From: Prochlorococcus marinus XMU1402
GTDB taxonomy: Bacteria > Cyanobacteriota > Cyanobacteriia > PCC-6307 > Cyanobiaceae
Assembly (NCBI RefSeq): GCF_017696205.1
Contig: NZ_JAAORD010000002.1
Coordinates: forward strand, 248,001 to 312,000
Direction: 5' to 3'
Length of the DNA stretch: 64,000 nt
The position numbers were made by a program, and so were the translations under genes. Shown piece after piece: positions 55,514-63,080 of this stretch. The number at the start of each line of letters is the position of its first letter. Position 1 is the first letter of the stretch. Below the pieces are notes generated by a model, which searched no databases, was not told the DNA's origin, and saw nothing but the letters and a program-made list of their open reading frames with translations.

Positions 55514-56131
55514 TCAGGAAACTTTTCTGTAAATTATTGAAAAATTATTTGCAGGCATACTAATAATATCTTCTTGAGAAAAACCATTTTTCTTACTCTC
55601 ATCACACACTTTCTCAAGGTTTTTAATACCCCAAAGATCATTTTGCATTTTCAATGAAATATCGAAAAAATAATTACTTTCACTTGTATGCTTATTACAA
55701 ATTTTAAATGGCCCATACAATATCAAAAATTTTCCCTTATTTAATAATTTTCCTGACTCTCTAAAGAGTGCTACAGTAGAAGACCACTGTGCTACATGAA
55801 TCATATTTATAGAGACTATTCCTTGCAAAGAATGAGCTAATCTAAATGGAATTTTCCAAGGAATTTTTTCTACATCAATCTCAAGAGGTTGAGGCATTTT
55901 CCTAGTTAAGTCTTCATACTCAATCCAAGAACTTATACTTTTTCTATGCACTAACTCAGGATCACTCGTTTGCCAAATTATTCCAGGAAAGCGTTTTTGA
56001 AAAAATACTCCATGTTCACCGCTGCCACTGCCGATTTCCAATACAGAACCTTTTTTTATAACTCTGGAGAGTACATCACCAATGCAGTCCCTATTTTTTT
56101 GAGTTGCTGAAAAAAAAAGTCTATTATCCAA
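55514..56131 (-). CDS. DUF938 family methyltransferase-like protein
   Basis: This 205-residue protein matches the DUF938 family. SATQKNRDCIGDVLSRVI opens it, motif I is VLEIGSGSGEHGVFFQKRFPG near 31-51, and DPE follows near 58. The central LQGIVSINMIHVAQWSSTVALF is the family hallmark. It is a SAM-dependent methyltransferase fold with unknown substrate. Confidence 0.88.
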   Translation of the reverse strand: MDNRLFFSATQKNRDCIGDVLSRVIKKGSVLEIGSGSGEHGVFFQKRFPGIIWQTSDPELVHRKSISSWIEYEDLTRKMPQPLEIDVEKIPWKIPFRLAHSLQGIVSINMIHVAQWSSTVALFRESGKLLNKGKFLILYGPFKICNKHTSESNYFFDISLKMQNDLWGIKNLEKVCDESKKNGFSQEDIISMPANNFSIIYRKVS

Positions 56132-56181
56132 AACTAGTAAAATTGGGCGCTTCAGTTAAAATAATAATTCTAAAATCTTTA

Positions 56182-56346
56182 TTATTTAACCTGTCTCAAT
56201 TTAGGAGTCTTAAAAAACATTATTTTAAGACTAAAGAATAGTATTGAAAATGTAAGGGCCGGCAAAATATAAAGTATTAAATCAGAATTTACTAGAAAAG
56301 GAATTCTTGCAAAAATAAAATGCATGTAATATGTTGCAAATGACAT
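56182..56346 (-). CDS. Possible small membrane protein, 54 aa
   Basis: This 54-residue frame has two hydrophobic stretches (YYMHFIFARIPFLV and LILYILPALTFSILFFSL) and a basic end FFKTPKLRQVK. The start ATG has weak ribosome-site support. It lies alone beyond the DUF938 gene. It may be real, but the evidence is only length and composition. Confidence 0.4.
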   Translation of the reverse strand: MSFATYYMHFIFARIPFLVNSDLILYILPALTFSILFFSLKIMFFKTPKLRQVK

Positions 56347-56434
56347 TAAACGTTAATATAACTACTTAACTGATAGCAATTATTTAACTTATAAAAAATA
56401 TTTTTTATTAAAACTAAAGATTTAACTAATAATT

Positions 56435-56468
56435 AAGAGTCAGCCTGTATCCCTACTAGCTGACTCTT
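56435..56468. repeat. Perfect inverted repeat / hairpin
   Basis: AAGAGTCAGC and GCTGACTCTT form a perfect 10-bp stem with a 14-base loop. No T-run follows on the plus strand; on the minus strand only a broken T stretch follows. It could be a weak terminator, an operator or part of a small RNA. Confidence 0.6.
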
Positions 56469-56578
56469 GTGATTATATTAATTTAAATTAGCTTTAAATG
56501 AGGATCATAGTCAAATAAAATGATTCTTTAATCAGAATTTTATTTTTTAAAAGCATCACAAATCAAAGTACCGACAAA

Positions 56579-56592
56579 GTATGTATTGATAC
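56579..56592. promoter_or_regulatory. ntcA site: NtcA-like site GTA-N8-TAC
   Basis: The exact core GTA-TGTATTGA-TAC matches the palindromic NtcA consensus (GTAN8TAC). It lies about 100 bases before the predicted hli transcription start, farther than the usual -41.5 activator position. hli genes are known to respond to nitrogen stress in Prochlorococcus, which gives it plausibility. Confidence 0.4.
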
Positions 56593-56650
56593 AAATCTGT
56601 CGCATACCTGAGAATAAATAAGACTTTTCACGTTTTTAAAATAAATTTTC

Positions 56651-56679
56651 TTTACATTAGTAAATAAATATGTTATAAT
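56651..56679 (+). promoter_or_regulatory. Promoter of the hli pair
   Basis: TTTACA (56651-56656), a 17-base spacer and TATAAT (56674-56679) form a near-perfect sigma70-type promoter. Transcription should start near 56686, 16 bases before the first ATG. The same TTTACA-17-TANNNT layout precedes the hli gene at 57428-57634. Confidence 0.8.
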
Positions 56680-56701
56680 TGTTTACAATTACATTTATAA
56701 A

Positions 56702-56809
56702 ATGACTCCAGAAGCAGAAAGATTTAATGGCTGGGCAGCAATGCTAGGATTTGTTGCAGCAGTTGGTGCATATGTCACAACAGGCCAAATAATTCCAGGT
56801 TGGTTCTAA
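56702..56809 (+). CDS. hli: High-light-inducible protein, short form (35 aa)
   Basis: This 35-residue single-helix chlorophyll-binding-type protein has the motif ERFNGWAAMLGFVAAVGAY, which carries the conserved Glu, Asn/Arg-type residues of the LHC superfamily, followed by VTTGQIIPGWF. Hlips protect newly made chlorophyll proteins under excess light. It is unusually short, consisting almost only of the helix. Its stop overlaps the next start (TAATG), so the two are co-translated. Confidence 0.9.
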   Translation: MTPEAERFNGWAAMLGFVAAVGAYVTTGQIIPGWF

Positions 56810-56949
56810 TGAAAAATAGTGAAACTAAAGTTATAGAAAAGGAAAAAATCATAGCTGAAAAGCTAAATGGGAGATTTGCTATGTTAGGTTTTATAGCTCT
56901 TGTGGGCGCCTACCTTACAACAGGTCAAATAATTCCAGGTTTTATCTAA
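56809..56949 (+). CDS. hli: High-light-inducible protein (46 aa)
   Basis: This 46-residue Hlip has an N-terminal charged arm, then EKLNGRFAMLGFIALVGAYL with the chlorophyll-ligand Glu/Asn/Arg set ELNGR-type (written here as AEKLNGRFAM), then TTGQIIPGFI. The ATG is shared with the stop of the previous gene (TAATG), and an in-frame coupling is expected. Location is the thylakoid membrane. Confidence 0.93.
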   Translation: MKNSETKVIEKEKIIAEKLNGRFAMLGFIALVGAYLTTGQIIPGFI

Positions 56950-57254
56950 ATACACCCTTAAAATAACCCACAATATTCAAACTTTTAGTAATTTCATAAT
57001 TACAACTAAATTCTAAATAAAGTTTAATTTTTTTTGCTAATTAAAGTTTGCTCAAGAATAATTCAAACTAAGACAGTTTTTTTAATGTTGATATTAATGT
57101 AATTATTGAACTAAATTGATGCAGAAATTAAATTTAAATAAACCTTACGATAGAGTTTAAATATTGATCATTACTAAATCATTTCTTTTAATATAAATTC
57201 CTAAGATTAATTCAAAAGAAAATGTTATTTTATTCAAAATAACTTTGAAAATTC
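56950..57254. other. Intergenic region between hli pair and small gene at 57255
   Basis: This 305-base gap is very A+T-rich. Only short frames (up to 13 codons) exist, and I see no GC-rich hairpin with a T-run. A promoter for the gene at 57255 is presumably here but cannot be singled out. Confidence 0.4.
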
Positions 57255-57383
57255 ATGAGAGTCAAACTTGAACCAGAGACTGCTTTTATTGGTAAAAAGT
57301 TTGTCTATATTTTTCTAGGGATAATTTTTAGTCTTAATGCAATTACTTTTATTTGGTTTTTTCTTTTCTCAGGCTTAAATTAA
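57255..57383 (+). CDS. Single-helix microprotein, 42 aa
   Basis: This is a 42-residue protein starting MRVKLEPETAFIGKK followed by one hydrophobic helix (FVYIFLGIIFSLNAITFIWFFLF). Its stop codon lies inside the loop of a terminator-like hairpin, which supports it as a real transcribed gene. The neighbours are hli genes on both sides. Confidence 0.6.
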   Translation: MRVKLEPETAFIGKKFVYIFLGIIFSLNAITFIWFFLFSGLN

Positions 57384-57395
57384 AAAAGCCTTTTT
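57371..57395 (+). terminator. Terminator overlapping the stop codon of the gene at 57255
   Basis: AGGCTT and AAGCCT pair across a 9-base loop that contains the stop codon; a run of T follows (57392-57395). The 6-bp stem is GC-richer than its surroundings. It would end the transcript within the last codons. Confidence 0.6.
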
Positions 57396-57427
57396 AAATA
57401 AAGAAAAATTAGTTGACAAAATTTTTG

Positions 57428-57634
57428 TTAAAAAATTCCGGGTATAATCTGTCCTGTTGTTATATAGGCACCCACAAGAGCAACAAAACCAATCATGGCC
57501 CACCTACCATTTACTTTTTCTGCATTTTGAGGATATCCTTCATAAGAAACAGACTCATCTATATAGGGCCTAGTTTCGGAAGGGAACATATTTTGTCTCC
57601 CACCTGACTCTGTTGTAACTCCTGAATTAGACAT
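57428..57634 (-). CDS. hli: High-light-inducible protein (68 aa)
   Basis: This 68-residue Hlip has a polar N-terminal arm (SNSGVTTESGGRQNM) and then AEKVNGRWAMIGFVALVGAY with the conserved Glu and Asn/Arg of the chlorophyll-binding helix, ending TTGQIIPGIF. The last 15 residues match the two short hli proteins 0.6 kb away. It is on the opposite strand with its own promoter at 57658-57686. Confidence 0.95.
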   Translation of the reverse strand: MSNSGVTTESGGRQNMFPSETRPYIDESVSYEGYPQNAEKVNGRWAMIGFVALVGAYITTGQIIPGIF

Positions 57635-57657
57635 TTAAAATTTATTAATTGTTAATT

Positions 57658-57686
57658 AACGTAACATATATATTAATTTATGTAAA
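57658..57686 (-). promoter_or_regulatory. Promoter of the hli gene at 57428-57634
   Basis: On the minus strand TTTACA (complement at 57681-57686), a 17-base spacer and TACGTT (complement 57658-57663) form a sigma70-like promoter 24 bases before the start. The -35 box and spacing equal those of the other hli promoter, and several bases of the spacer are also shared. Confidence 0.65.
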
Positions 57687-57790
57687 CCGAAATAAATAAA
57701 TTATTAAGTGGCGTGAATTTATTAATAAATATGTGACATTTTTGTCAAGCAATAAGATATATTAGCTAGATAAGCATTTATACTCACACT

Positions 57791-57910
57791 AAGTAATATT
57801 ACTTAGTAATATATAAAAAGCATTTAGGAAGTGCTTAGCTGGTTAAATCAACAAATCTTGATTTAACTGGGTCGTCATGAGCTTGCCGGTAGGATACTTG
57901 CAAGCTCTCT
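57791..57910 (+). ncRNA. Candidate structured RNA near hli genes
   Basis: Within 120 bases lie a 14-base palindrome (57791-57804) and three successive hairpins: AAGCA/TGCTT near 57819-57835, a 10-bp stem with one G-T pair (57841-57850 with 57859-57868), and a perfect 8-bp GAGCTTGC/GCAAGCTC stem (57879-57886 with 57900-57907). The last is followed by TCTTAATTT, a poor terminator tail. GC content is clearly higher than around it and no frame fits. Orientation is inferred from the tail. Confidence 0.45.
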
Positions 57911-58045
57911 TAATTTAAAATCATTTAGATAAAATAACTAATTTTATAACTTTTATATTTAAAATAAAAATTTTTTTAAAAATAAATCTTAAAGACTGTC
58001 TTAATTTTATTTTTTTGCTAAATAGAAGATAGATTTAATAAAAAT
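57911..58045. other. A+T-rich gap
   Basis: This forms the rest of the gene-free stretch 57635-58045. Apart from the hli promoter and the candidate RNA, I see nothing here but A+T-rich sequence. Confidence 0.4.
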
Positions 58046-58147
58046 ATGTCCTTAGATTTTATACTTATTCCCTTATGTATTTTTATTATCCTTTTTCTTT
58101 TTAATAAAGAAAATAGAATCTACAAAATAAATAAAAAAACCGGTTAA
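58046..58147 (+). CDS. Possible single-helix microprotein, 33 aa
   Basis: This 33-residue frame is a hydrophobic helix (DFILIPLCIFIILFLF) with a basic tail NKENRIYKINKK. The start ATG has no clear ribosome site. The composition fits a membrane microprotein, but the frame is short. Confidence 0.4.
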   Translation: MSLDFILIPLCIFIILFLFNKENRIYKINKKTG

Positions 58148-58527
58148 TTTTAAAACTTTTATCAGTTCATTAAATAATATAAGAGAAAATAATTGCCTAT
58201 TTATGCATTACTACGAAAAAAAATAGATTAGATTCTTACTTAAAGTTAATTTTTCCCAATATGATCTTGAATTATTGACTTGCTCTAATTTTTGCTGACA
58301 ATGCAAGCACTTACATTCTTTTAATAAATTTTTGTTTTTCATTAATTTCTACTTTTTTTAAAAAAACCAAATTATTTGTATTAATGCAAGTATTAATAAA
58401 TAATTTTTATAATTTATTTGGAACATCCATAATGTAGAAAATTCCGATTAATCACAAAACTTATATTGGTTTCTAAATGATTAGTATTTTATAATTTAAA
58501 AAAATTGTACAAATTTAATAAACCCTT
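58148..58527. other. Gap before the LptF/G gene
   Basis: This 380-base stretch holds one possible minus-strand microgene (58211-58342). The rest has no supported gene or GC-rich hairpin. Confidence 0.4.
58211..58342 (-). CDS. Possible Cys-rich microprotein, 43 aa
   Basis: This 43-residue frame has C-x-C-x2-C-type CKCLHC near residues 10-15, which may bind metal, and is otherwise basic and polar. The start is ATG with a weak upstream site. Support is the Cys cluster and sensible composition only. Confidence 0.4.
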   Translation of the reverse strand: MKNKNLLKECKCLHCQQKLEQVNNSRSYWEKLTLSKNLIYFFS

Positions 58528-59727
58528 TTGAAAATTTCAAATCACTCACTAATTAATAAAGCCATTAACAAAATAATAACTCCCTGGCACTCAATGCCTC
58601 TAATAGATAGATGGTTATTAGGGCAAATAATACCTCCTATGATATTTGCCATTTCTGCTTTTACTGTGATTTCTCTTTCGGTAGGTGTAATGTTTGATTT
58701 GATAAGAAAAATAGTTGAGTATGGCTTACCTTTATTAGAAGCCTTAAAAGCTTTAATTTATAGTCTTCCTAGCTTTTTAGTGTTATCATTTCCAATGGCT
58801 GTTTTATTGTCAACACTATTATCTTATGGAAAACTATCAGCTAATTCTGAATTATTAGCTTTAAGGTCATTAGGAATTAAGACTTCAAGAATCATTGCTC
58901 CAGCTATTGCAGTGTCTATATTCATGACGGGATTAACTTTTTATTTCAATGATAATTTAGTGCCCAATAGTAATAAGCTTGCTGAATCGACATTAAGGTC
59001 TGGAATAGGAAGTTCTTTTAATCAAGGGAAAAGTAAAAATAACATTATTTTTACTAGAAAAGGTTCAAGAATAAGTCCTACTAATCAGCCAACTAAAATA
59101 AATACTTTCCTAACTCATATCTTCTATGCTTCTCAGTTTGAAAACAATATCATGAAAGAAGTTACAGTTTTAGACTTCTCCAGAGAAAATGTAAAGCAGA
59201 TCCTCACTGCAAATAGTGCAATCTTCGATAAAGATAATTCTTCTTGGGTATTTACAGATGGAAGTATTGTTTCAACAGACTCTTTTGGTCAAACGACAAA
59301 TATTAGATTCAAACAATACACATACCCTTTCGTTGAAGGGCCATTGGATCTTGCAAAAGTGCCAAAGGATGCAAGTGATATGTCTTTAAAAGAAGCTTTA
59401 GAAGCTGAAAGAATATATAAAAAGATAGGAGATATTAAACAAATTAGAAAGATTCAAGTACGAATTCAAGAAAAATTCACATTACCTTGTGCATGTTTGG
59501 TCTTTGGATTAATAGGTAGTATTTTGGGATGTAAATCCAATTTAAGGTCTTCAAAAAGTCAGGGTTTTGGACTGAGTGTAATTCTTATATTAGTTTATTA
59601 TGTTATGTCATTTATATGCAGTTCTTTTGGTGTCAAGGGATTACTCCCTCCAGTAATTGCAGCATGGTTTCCAGTAGTAACTTCTATAGGCGGTGGATTT
59701 TATTTTTTAAGAAGAACTTCCATATAA
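58528..59727 (+). CDS. LptF/LptG family permease (YjgP/YjgQ)
   Basis: This 399-residue inner membrane protein belongs to the LPS-export permease family. LIDRWLLGQIIPPMIFAISAF is the first helix. GLPLLEALKALIYSLPSFLVLSFPMAVLLSTLL carries the second and third. A large periplasmic domain (about 140-300) and three C-terminal helices follow. Cyanobacteria usually have one such protein, which pairs as a homodimer or with another subunit and the LptB ATPase. The start is TTG 58528; ATG 58594 would still keep the first helix. Confidence 0.88.
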   Translation: MKISNHSLINKAINKIITPWHSMPLIDRWLLGQIIPPMIFAISAFTVISLSVGVMFDLIRKIVEYGLPLLEALKALIYSLPSFLVLSFPMAVLLSTLLSYGKLSANSELLALRSLGIKTSRIIAPAIAVSIFMTGLTFYFNDNLVPNSNKLAESTLRSGIGSSFNQGKSKNNIIFTRKGSRISPTNQPTKINTFLTHIFYASQFENNIMKEVTVLDFSRENVKQILTANSAIFDKDNSSWVFTDGSIVSTDSFGQTTNIRFKQYTYPFVEGPLDLAKVPKDASDMSLKEALEAERIYKKIGDIKQIRKIQVRIQEKFTLPCACLVFGLIGSILGCKSNLRSSKSQGFGLSVILILVYYVMSFICSSFGVKGLLPPVIAAWFPVVTSIGGGFYFLRRTSI

Positions 59728-59911
59728 TTAAATAAATAAAACCAACAAAATTATTTTTTTAGCAAAACAAATTTTTTTTTAAATGACCTTTGAATTTAAA
59801 TTCTGAATATTAAAAGTTTTCAATTTTATTGATTAATTCTTTAACTATCTTAAAACTCTTTCTCTTTAAAATAGATATTAATAATCTATTAGGAGATATA
59901 AAAATTATTTT

Positions 59912-60583
59912 TTAGTGGTTTTTAATAATTTTAAATTCTCCCCAAAAATGCAAAAATATTCCAGTAGATAAGAGAAATTCAAAAATCTCTTGATCATTTC
60001 TAATATGTTCAACAGTTGATGCCCATGAAATATCATAATAAGCAAAAAATAAAGACACAAATAGAAAAAACAAGCTATATTTTTTACTCGGCAAAGAATT
60101 TAAGTTAGGCCATTTTCTCCATCCCACCCATCCAAAGAAGATACATAAAACATGTAATAGTGGATCAAGAAGAATATTATGAAAAAAAGGAAGATTATGA
60201 AAATTGGTCTCACCTTGAATACTTAACTCTGATATTGAATTTAATGAAAAACCTGTAATCCTTTCACCCCAACTAATTTCTTCCGCAGAAATTAGGAAAC
60301 AAAATATACTAAAAAATAACCAAATCAACGCATCAATTGATCTCTTTTTTTTTGACTTATAATAAATAAAAAGTCCCATTAATGAGGATATAAAAAATTG
60401 ACTAAACTGCAACCATTCCAAAGGTCCATCTTCTTTTTTCAATAAATCAAACCAAGTAGTTCCAAAAAGATTTTTTCCAAATGGTAATATATACACAAAA
60501 CCATAAATAAATATCAAATAATAAATTGGAAATAAACTAACTTTTGAGGATATTGAACCCCAAGGTGTTTTTATTTCAGACAT
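59912..60583 (-). CDS. Multi-pass membrane protein of unknown function
   Basis: This 223-residue protein has about six hydrophobic segments. A conserved-looking block LISAEEISWGERITGF, then QGETNFHN, near residues 98-132 places Glu, Glu, Trp and His residues at the membrane edge. This EEISWG-x-R-x-x-G/QxExNxHN arrangement is found in a widespread uncharacterised membrane family, and the polar residues suggest an active site. The substrate is unknown. Confidence 0.65.
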   Translation of the reverse strand: MSEIKTPWGSISSKVSLFPIYYLIFIYGFVYILPFGKNLFGTTWFDLLKKEDGPLEWLQFSQFFISSLMGLFIYYKSKKKRSIDALIWLFFSIFCFLISAEEISWGERITGFSLNSISELSIQGETNFHNLPFFHNILLDPLLHVLCIFFGWVGWRKWPNLNSLPSKKYSLFFLFVSLFFAYYDISWASTVEHIRNDQEIFEFLLSTGIFLHFWGEFKIIKNH

Positions 60584-60772
60584 TTATTTTAAATTTTAAT
60601 TTATCAGCATAATTTTAAACCTATGATTTAATTAAGTAAAGATTTTTTTCATCGTAAATATTAGATTTTTTTATATTGTTAGGATTTTTTGTCAGGTCTA
60701 TAAAGCAATAATAATCATTTCTACAAAATTCAAGATTACTTTTAGATAATCAAATTAGATTCAAATTTATCT

Positions 60773-60916
60773 TTAATTAAACCAACCTTTTTTCTTTGCT
60801 TTTACATTTGGGGTGGACTGAAGTTTAGGTGATTCATCAACTCTTCCCTTAATAATCATTAGAGGAACAATTGCCCAGAGCGCTAAAAATAATATCCAAA
60901 ATAAGTAAATGTTCAT
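60773..60916 (-). CDS. Single-helix microprotein, 47 aa
   Basis: The frame opens at 60961, but the ATG at 60916 gives a cleaner 47-residue protein beginning MNIYLFWILFLALWAIVPLM, one helix and a polar Lys-rich end PNVKAKKKGWFN. The extra 15 residues of the longer form are basic and aromatic. Confidence 0.55.
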   Translation of the reverse strand: MNIYLFWILFLALWAIVPLMIIKGRVDESPKLQSTPNVKAKKKGWFN

Positions 60917-60961
60917 AATGCAAAAATTTCTAAATCTATAATAAAGTCGATTCATTAACAT

Positions 60962-61262
60962 CTGTGAGTTTCTTTTTAAAGTTCTAGTTCACATGTATAA
61001 TCCAATAAAATTTGAGAACTAAAGCATTGTTATGCGAATTGCCTCTTATCAAAAATATTAAGGAGTTTAAGCTTTAAAAAAATGATATTTTTAATAAGTA
61101 ATAAGTTGATTTATTTCAGAGATTTGCACTCGTCATAACCACTGCTTTGCTTAAGTAGATGAAGAGTGCTCCAATATAATGAAATCTTTAAAAACCTTTT
61201 CGTGAATCTTATAAATTTTATTTTGTAAGTATTAAAAAATTCTTTAATAAAAGTTTAATTAA
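60962..61262. other. Gap with promoter-like sequence
   Basis: This 301-base gap contains TATAAT at 61175-61180, preceded by TTAAGT 18 bases upstream, suggesting transcription starting near 61187 toward the gene at 61263. A 6-bp GCACTC/GAGTGC pair (near 61126-61169) spans a long loop. Confidence 0.35.
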
Positions 61263-61421
61263 ATGAAAAAATGCGATTTATGTAATAAGCCAGATAGAGT
61301 TCATTATAGGGTTAAATCCATAATTCATCCAAAATGGATTTTTTGTTGTAAAGAGTGTTGGAATATTATTTCAAAGCATAGTAAGTATTCCTATGGTGGC
61401 ACGAGAACTTTAAAACAATAA
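61263..61421 (+). CDS. Small zinc-finger-like protein, 52 aa
   Basis: This 52-residue basic protein has CDLC near 4-7 and CCKEC near 28-32, giving a C-x2-C ... C-C-x2-C zinc-ribbon-like set, with RVHYRVKSIIHPKWIF between and a Lys/Ser-rich end. It is likely a metal-binding, perhaps nucleic-acid-binding, protein. A TATAAT box lies 83-88 bases upstream. This pattern looks conserved in Prochlorococcus in my recollection. Confidence 0.7.
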   Translation: MKKCDLCNKPDRVHYRVKSIIHPKWIFCCKECWNIISKHSKYSYGGTRTLKQ

Positions 61422-61610
61422 ATTATCTAGCAAATTAACTTTTAGAAAGTAATGCAATAATTTATAAATTGGAATTTAATAAAATTGAATTGAATTAAGA
61501 TAATGACAATTAATTATGATTTAGAAACATGCTTTATGAAATTTACTAACAAAATAATCTTCTTTTTATTCTTTCACCTATCTTCTTAGTGTACTTTTTG
61601 TAAAAGAATT

Positions 61611-62060
61611 TTGTCTTATTTTGCCAAACCCAACTTTATTATCTATGACGAATGGTTTGATAATGATTTAGAAAAAACTAAACTTGATATTAAAAATAAA
61701 AAATTAAAAACTATTTCGAATTTGCATGAATATTATTATGAACAATCAAATTACAAAGTTGGTGCTTCTGAAAAGCATATGCAATTAGATATTAAAGTAA
61801 ATGAAAAAGAAGTAATTACTTATGATTATCTTGAGAAGAGCGCAGAAAAATATTCTTTAGAATCAAACAAAAAATTTCGTTTTTTTCAAAAACTTTTTGA
61901 AAGCAGACTTAAGTTTAATATCTCAAAAAAATTAATTTATTCTTTATCAATTTTTGGGTTTATATTATTTTTTGGATTTCTACTAATTTTTATTTCGCAA
62001 TCTAAAAAAAATAATTCAACAATAACTGATAATTCATTTTATCTAGAAAAAGAATTTTAA
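61611..62060 (+). CDS. Hypothetical membrane-anchored protein
   Basis: This 149-residue protein has a charged, Lys/Glu-rich N-terminal 110 residues and one C-terminal membrane helix (about 107-130, LIYSLSIFGFILFFGFLLIF) with a short polar end. The start is TTG 61611. No family is recognised. Its convergent neighbour ends 3 bases later. Confidence 0.6.
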   Translation: MSYFAKPNFIIYDEWFDNDLEKTKLDIKNKKLKTISNLHEYYYEQSNYKVGASEKHMQLDIKVNEKEVITYDYLEKSAEKYSLESNKKFRFFQKLFESRLKFNISKKLIYSLSIFGFILFFGFLLIFISQSKKNNSTITDNSFYLEKEF

Positions 62061-62063
62061 TTT

Positions 62064-62540
62064 TTAAAAGAAATTATTAATTTCTTTTTCTATAGATTTA
62101 TATTCGGAATTAATATCTTTAATAAATTCATCGACTTCTTTTCTAATTTTCTTGTATTGATTAATCTTTTGTTTGCTTTTCTCATAGAAAATAGCTTGAA
62201 ATGTTCCTGGATTTACCTCCTCAATCCAATATCCTGCCAAACAATAAATTTTATTAGGCACAATACTTATAATTAATGAATTCTTGGAATTTTTATATTG
62301 ATCAATTATCTTATTAACTAAGCTTCCTTTAGTTTTATTTGTACTAAACAAAATAATATCTTTTGCAAAAGTCTTATACTTCTTAGAAACGCTCTTACTT
62401 TTTTCTAATGAATTTCTAGAGAGTAACTTTTCAAGAGAATAACAATAAGCAATTAAATTAGTGTTTTCTTTATTTGAGGGATAAATAGTTATGAAAGAAA
62501 TAATAAATAAAAAAAAAGATAAAATTAAATTCTTAAACAT
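62064..62540 (-). CDS. Hypothetical exported protein
   Basis: This 158-residue protein has an N-terminal hydrophobic signal (about 3-20, NLILSFFLFIISFITIYPS) followed by a Lys-rich helical, soluble domain with two Cys near 33 and 103. It ends with an acidic/basic coiled-coil-like helix. It is probably periplasmic. Function is unknown. Confidence 0.6.
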   Translation of the reverse strand: MFKNLILSFFLFIISFITIYPSNKENTNLIAYCYSLEKLLSRNSLEKSKSVSKKYKTFAKDIILFSTNKTKGSLVNKIIDQYKNSKNSLIISIVPNKIYCLAGYWIEEVNPGTFQAIFYEKSKQKINQYKKIRKEVDEFIKDINSEYKSIEKEINNFF

Positions 62541-62669
62541 TTATAATTTAGGTTAAATTTATTATTACATAAAAAAAAAAGAAATTTCAAAACATGCTCT
62601 TTATTATCTTTTATATAGTCACATTAGGAAGAATTCTATTACCTTAGCAAACCTTTTTTATAATAAAAA

Positions 62670-63050
62670 ATGAAAAATTCTATCTTCAAAAATAAAAGTT
62701 TCAAATCTTTTCTAGATTTTTTTTCAAGATTATCAATTTCGGCAATATTTATCTCAGCTATACCAGGCAAAATAAATGGTTTTGAAAGAACAGTTGAATA
62801 TATTTCTTCAAAAGGTATTCCTGATCCAATTTCGTCAATTCTTCTAGTAGGGGCGATTATATGTCTTATCTTGGGTTCTGGATTTTTTATATTTGGAGAA
62901 AACCAAAAAATTGGTTCGTTTTTTTTATTACTTTTTCTTATTCCAACAACAATAATTTTTCATTTATTCCCTCTCCATCAAAGAGCAGTTCTTATGAATC
63001 TCGGTTTGATAGGTGGATTAATTATTTCTGCATTAAGGGAGCCAACATAA
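62670..63050 (+). CDS. DoxX family membrane protein, short form
   Basis: This 126-residue protein fits the DoxX fold. An N-terminal LSISAIFISAIPGKINGFERTVEYISSKGIP, then a helix with a small-residue pattern LVGAIICLILGSGFFIFGE, then LIPTTIIFHLFPLHQ and a last helix LGLIGGLIISAL. It is shorter than the DoxX protein at 35513-36064 and lacks the acidic tail. Function is unknown. Confidence 0.8.
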   Translation: MKNSIFKNKSFKSFLDFFSRLSISAIFISAIPGKINGFERTVEYISSKGIPDPISSILLVGAIICLILGSGFFIFGENQKIGSFFLLLFLIPTTIIFHLFPLHQRAVLMNLGLIGGLIISALREPT

Positions 63051-63080
63051 ATAGCTTAATAAAGTAAGCCCAAATATTTA

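Larger units (their letters stand above)
56347..56701. other. Regulatory gap upstream of the hli pair
   Basis: This 355-base gap has no gene. It contains a 10-bp perfect hairpin at 56435-56468, an NtcA-like palindrome at 56579-56592 and a near-consensus promoter at 56651-56679. Nothing else was supported. Confidence 0.6.

Noticed and set aside
61082..61138. 18-codon frame with AAGGAG about 20 bases upstream
   Set aside because: Spacing is wrong for a Shine-Dalgarno and the peptide has no features.
61503..61589. 28-codon hydrophobic frame before the gene at 61611
   Set aside because: No ribosome site; it ends close to the next start but has no conserved-looking residues.
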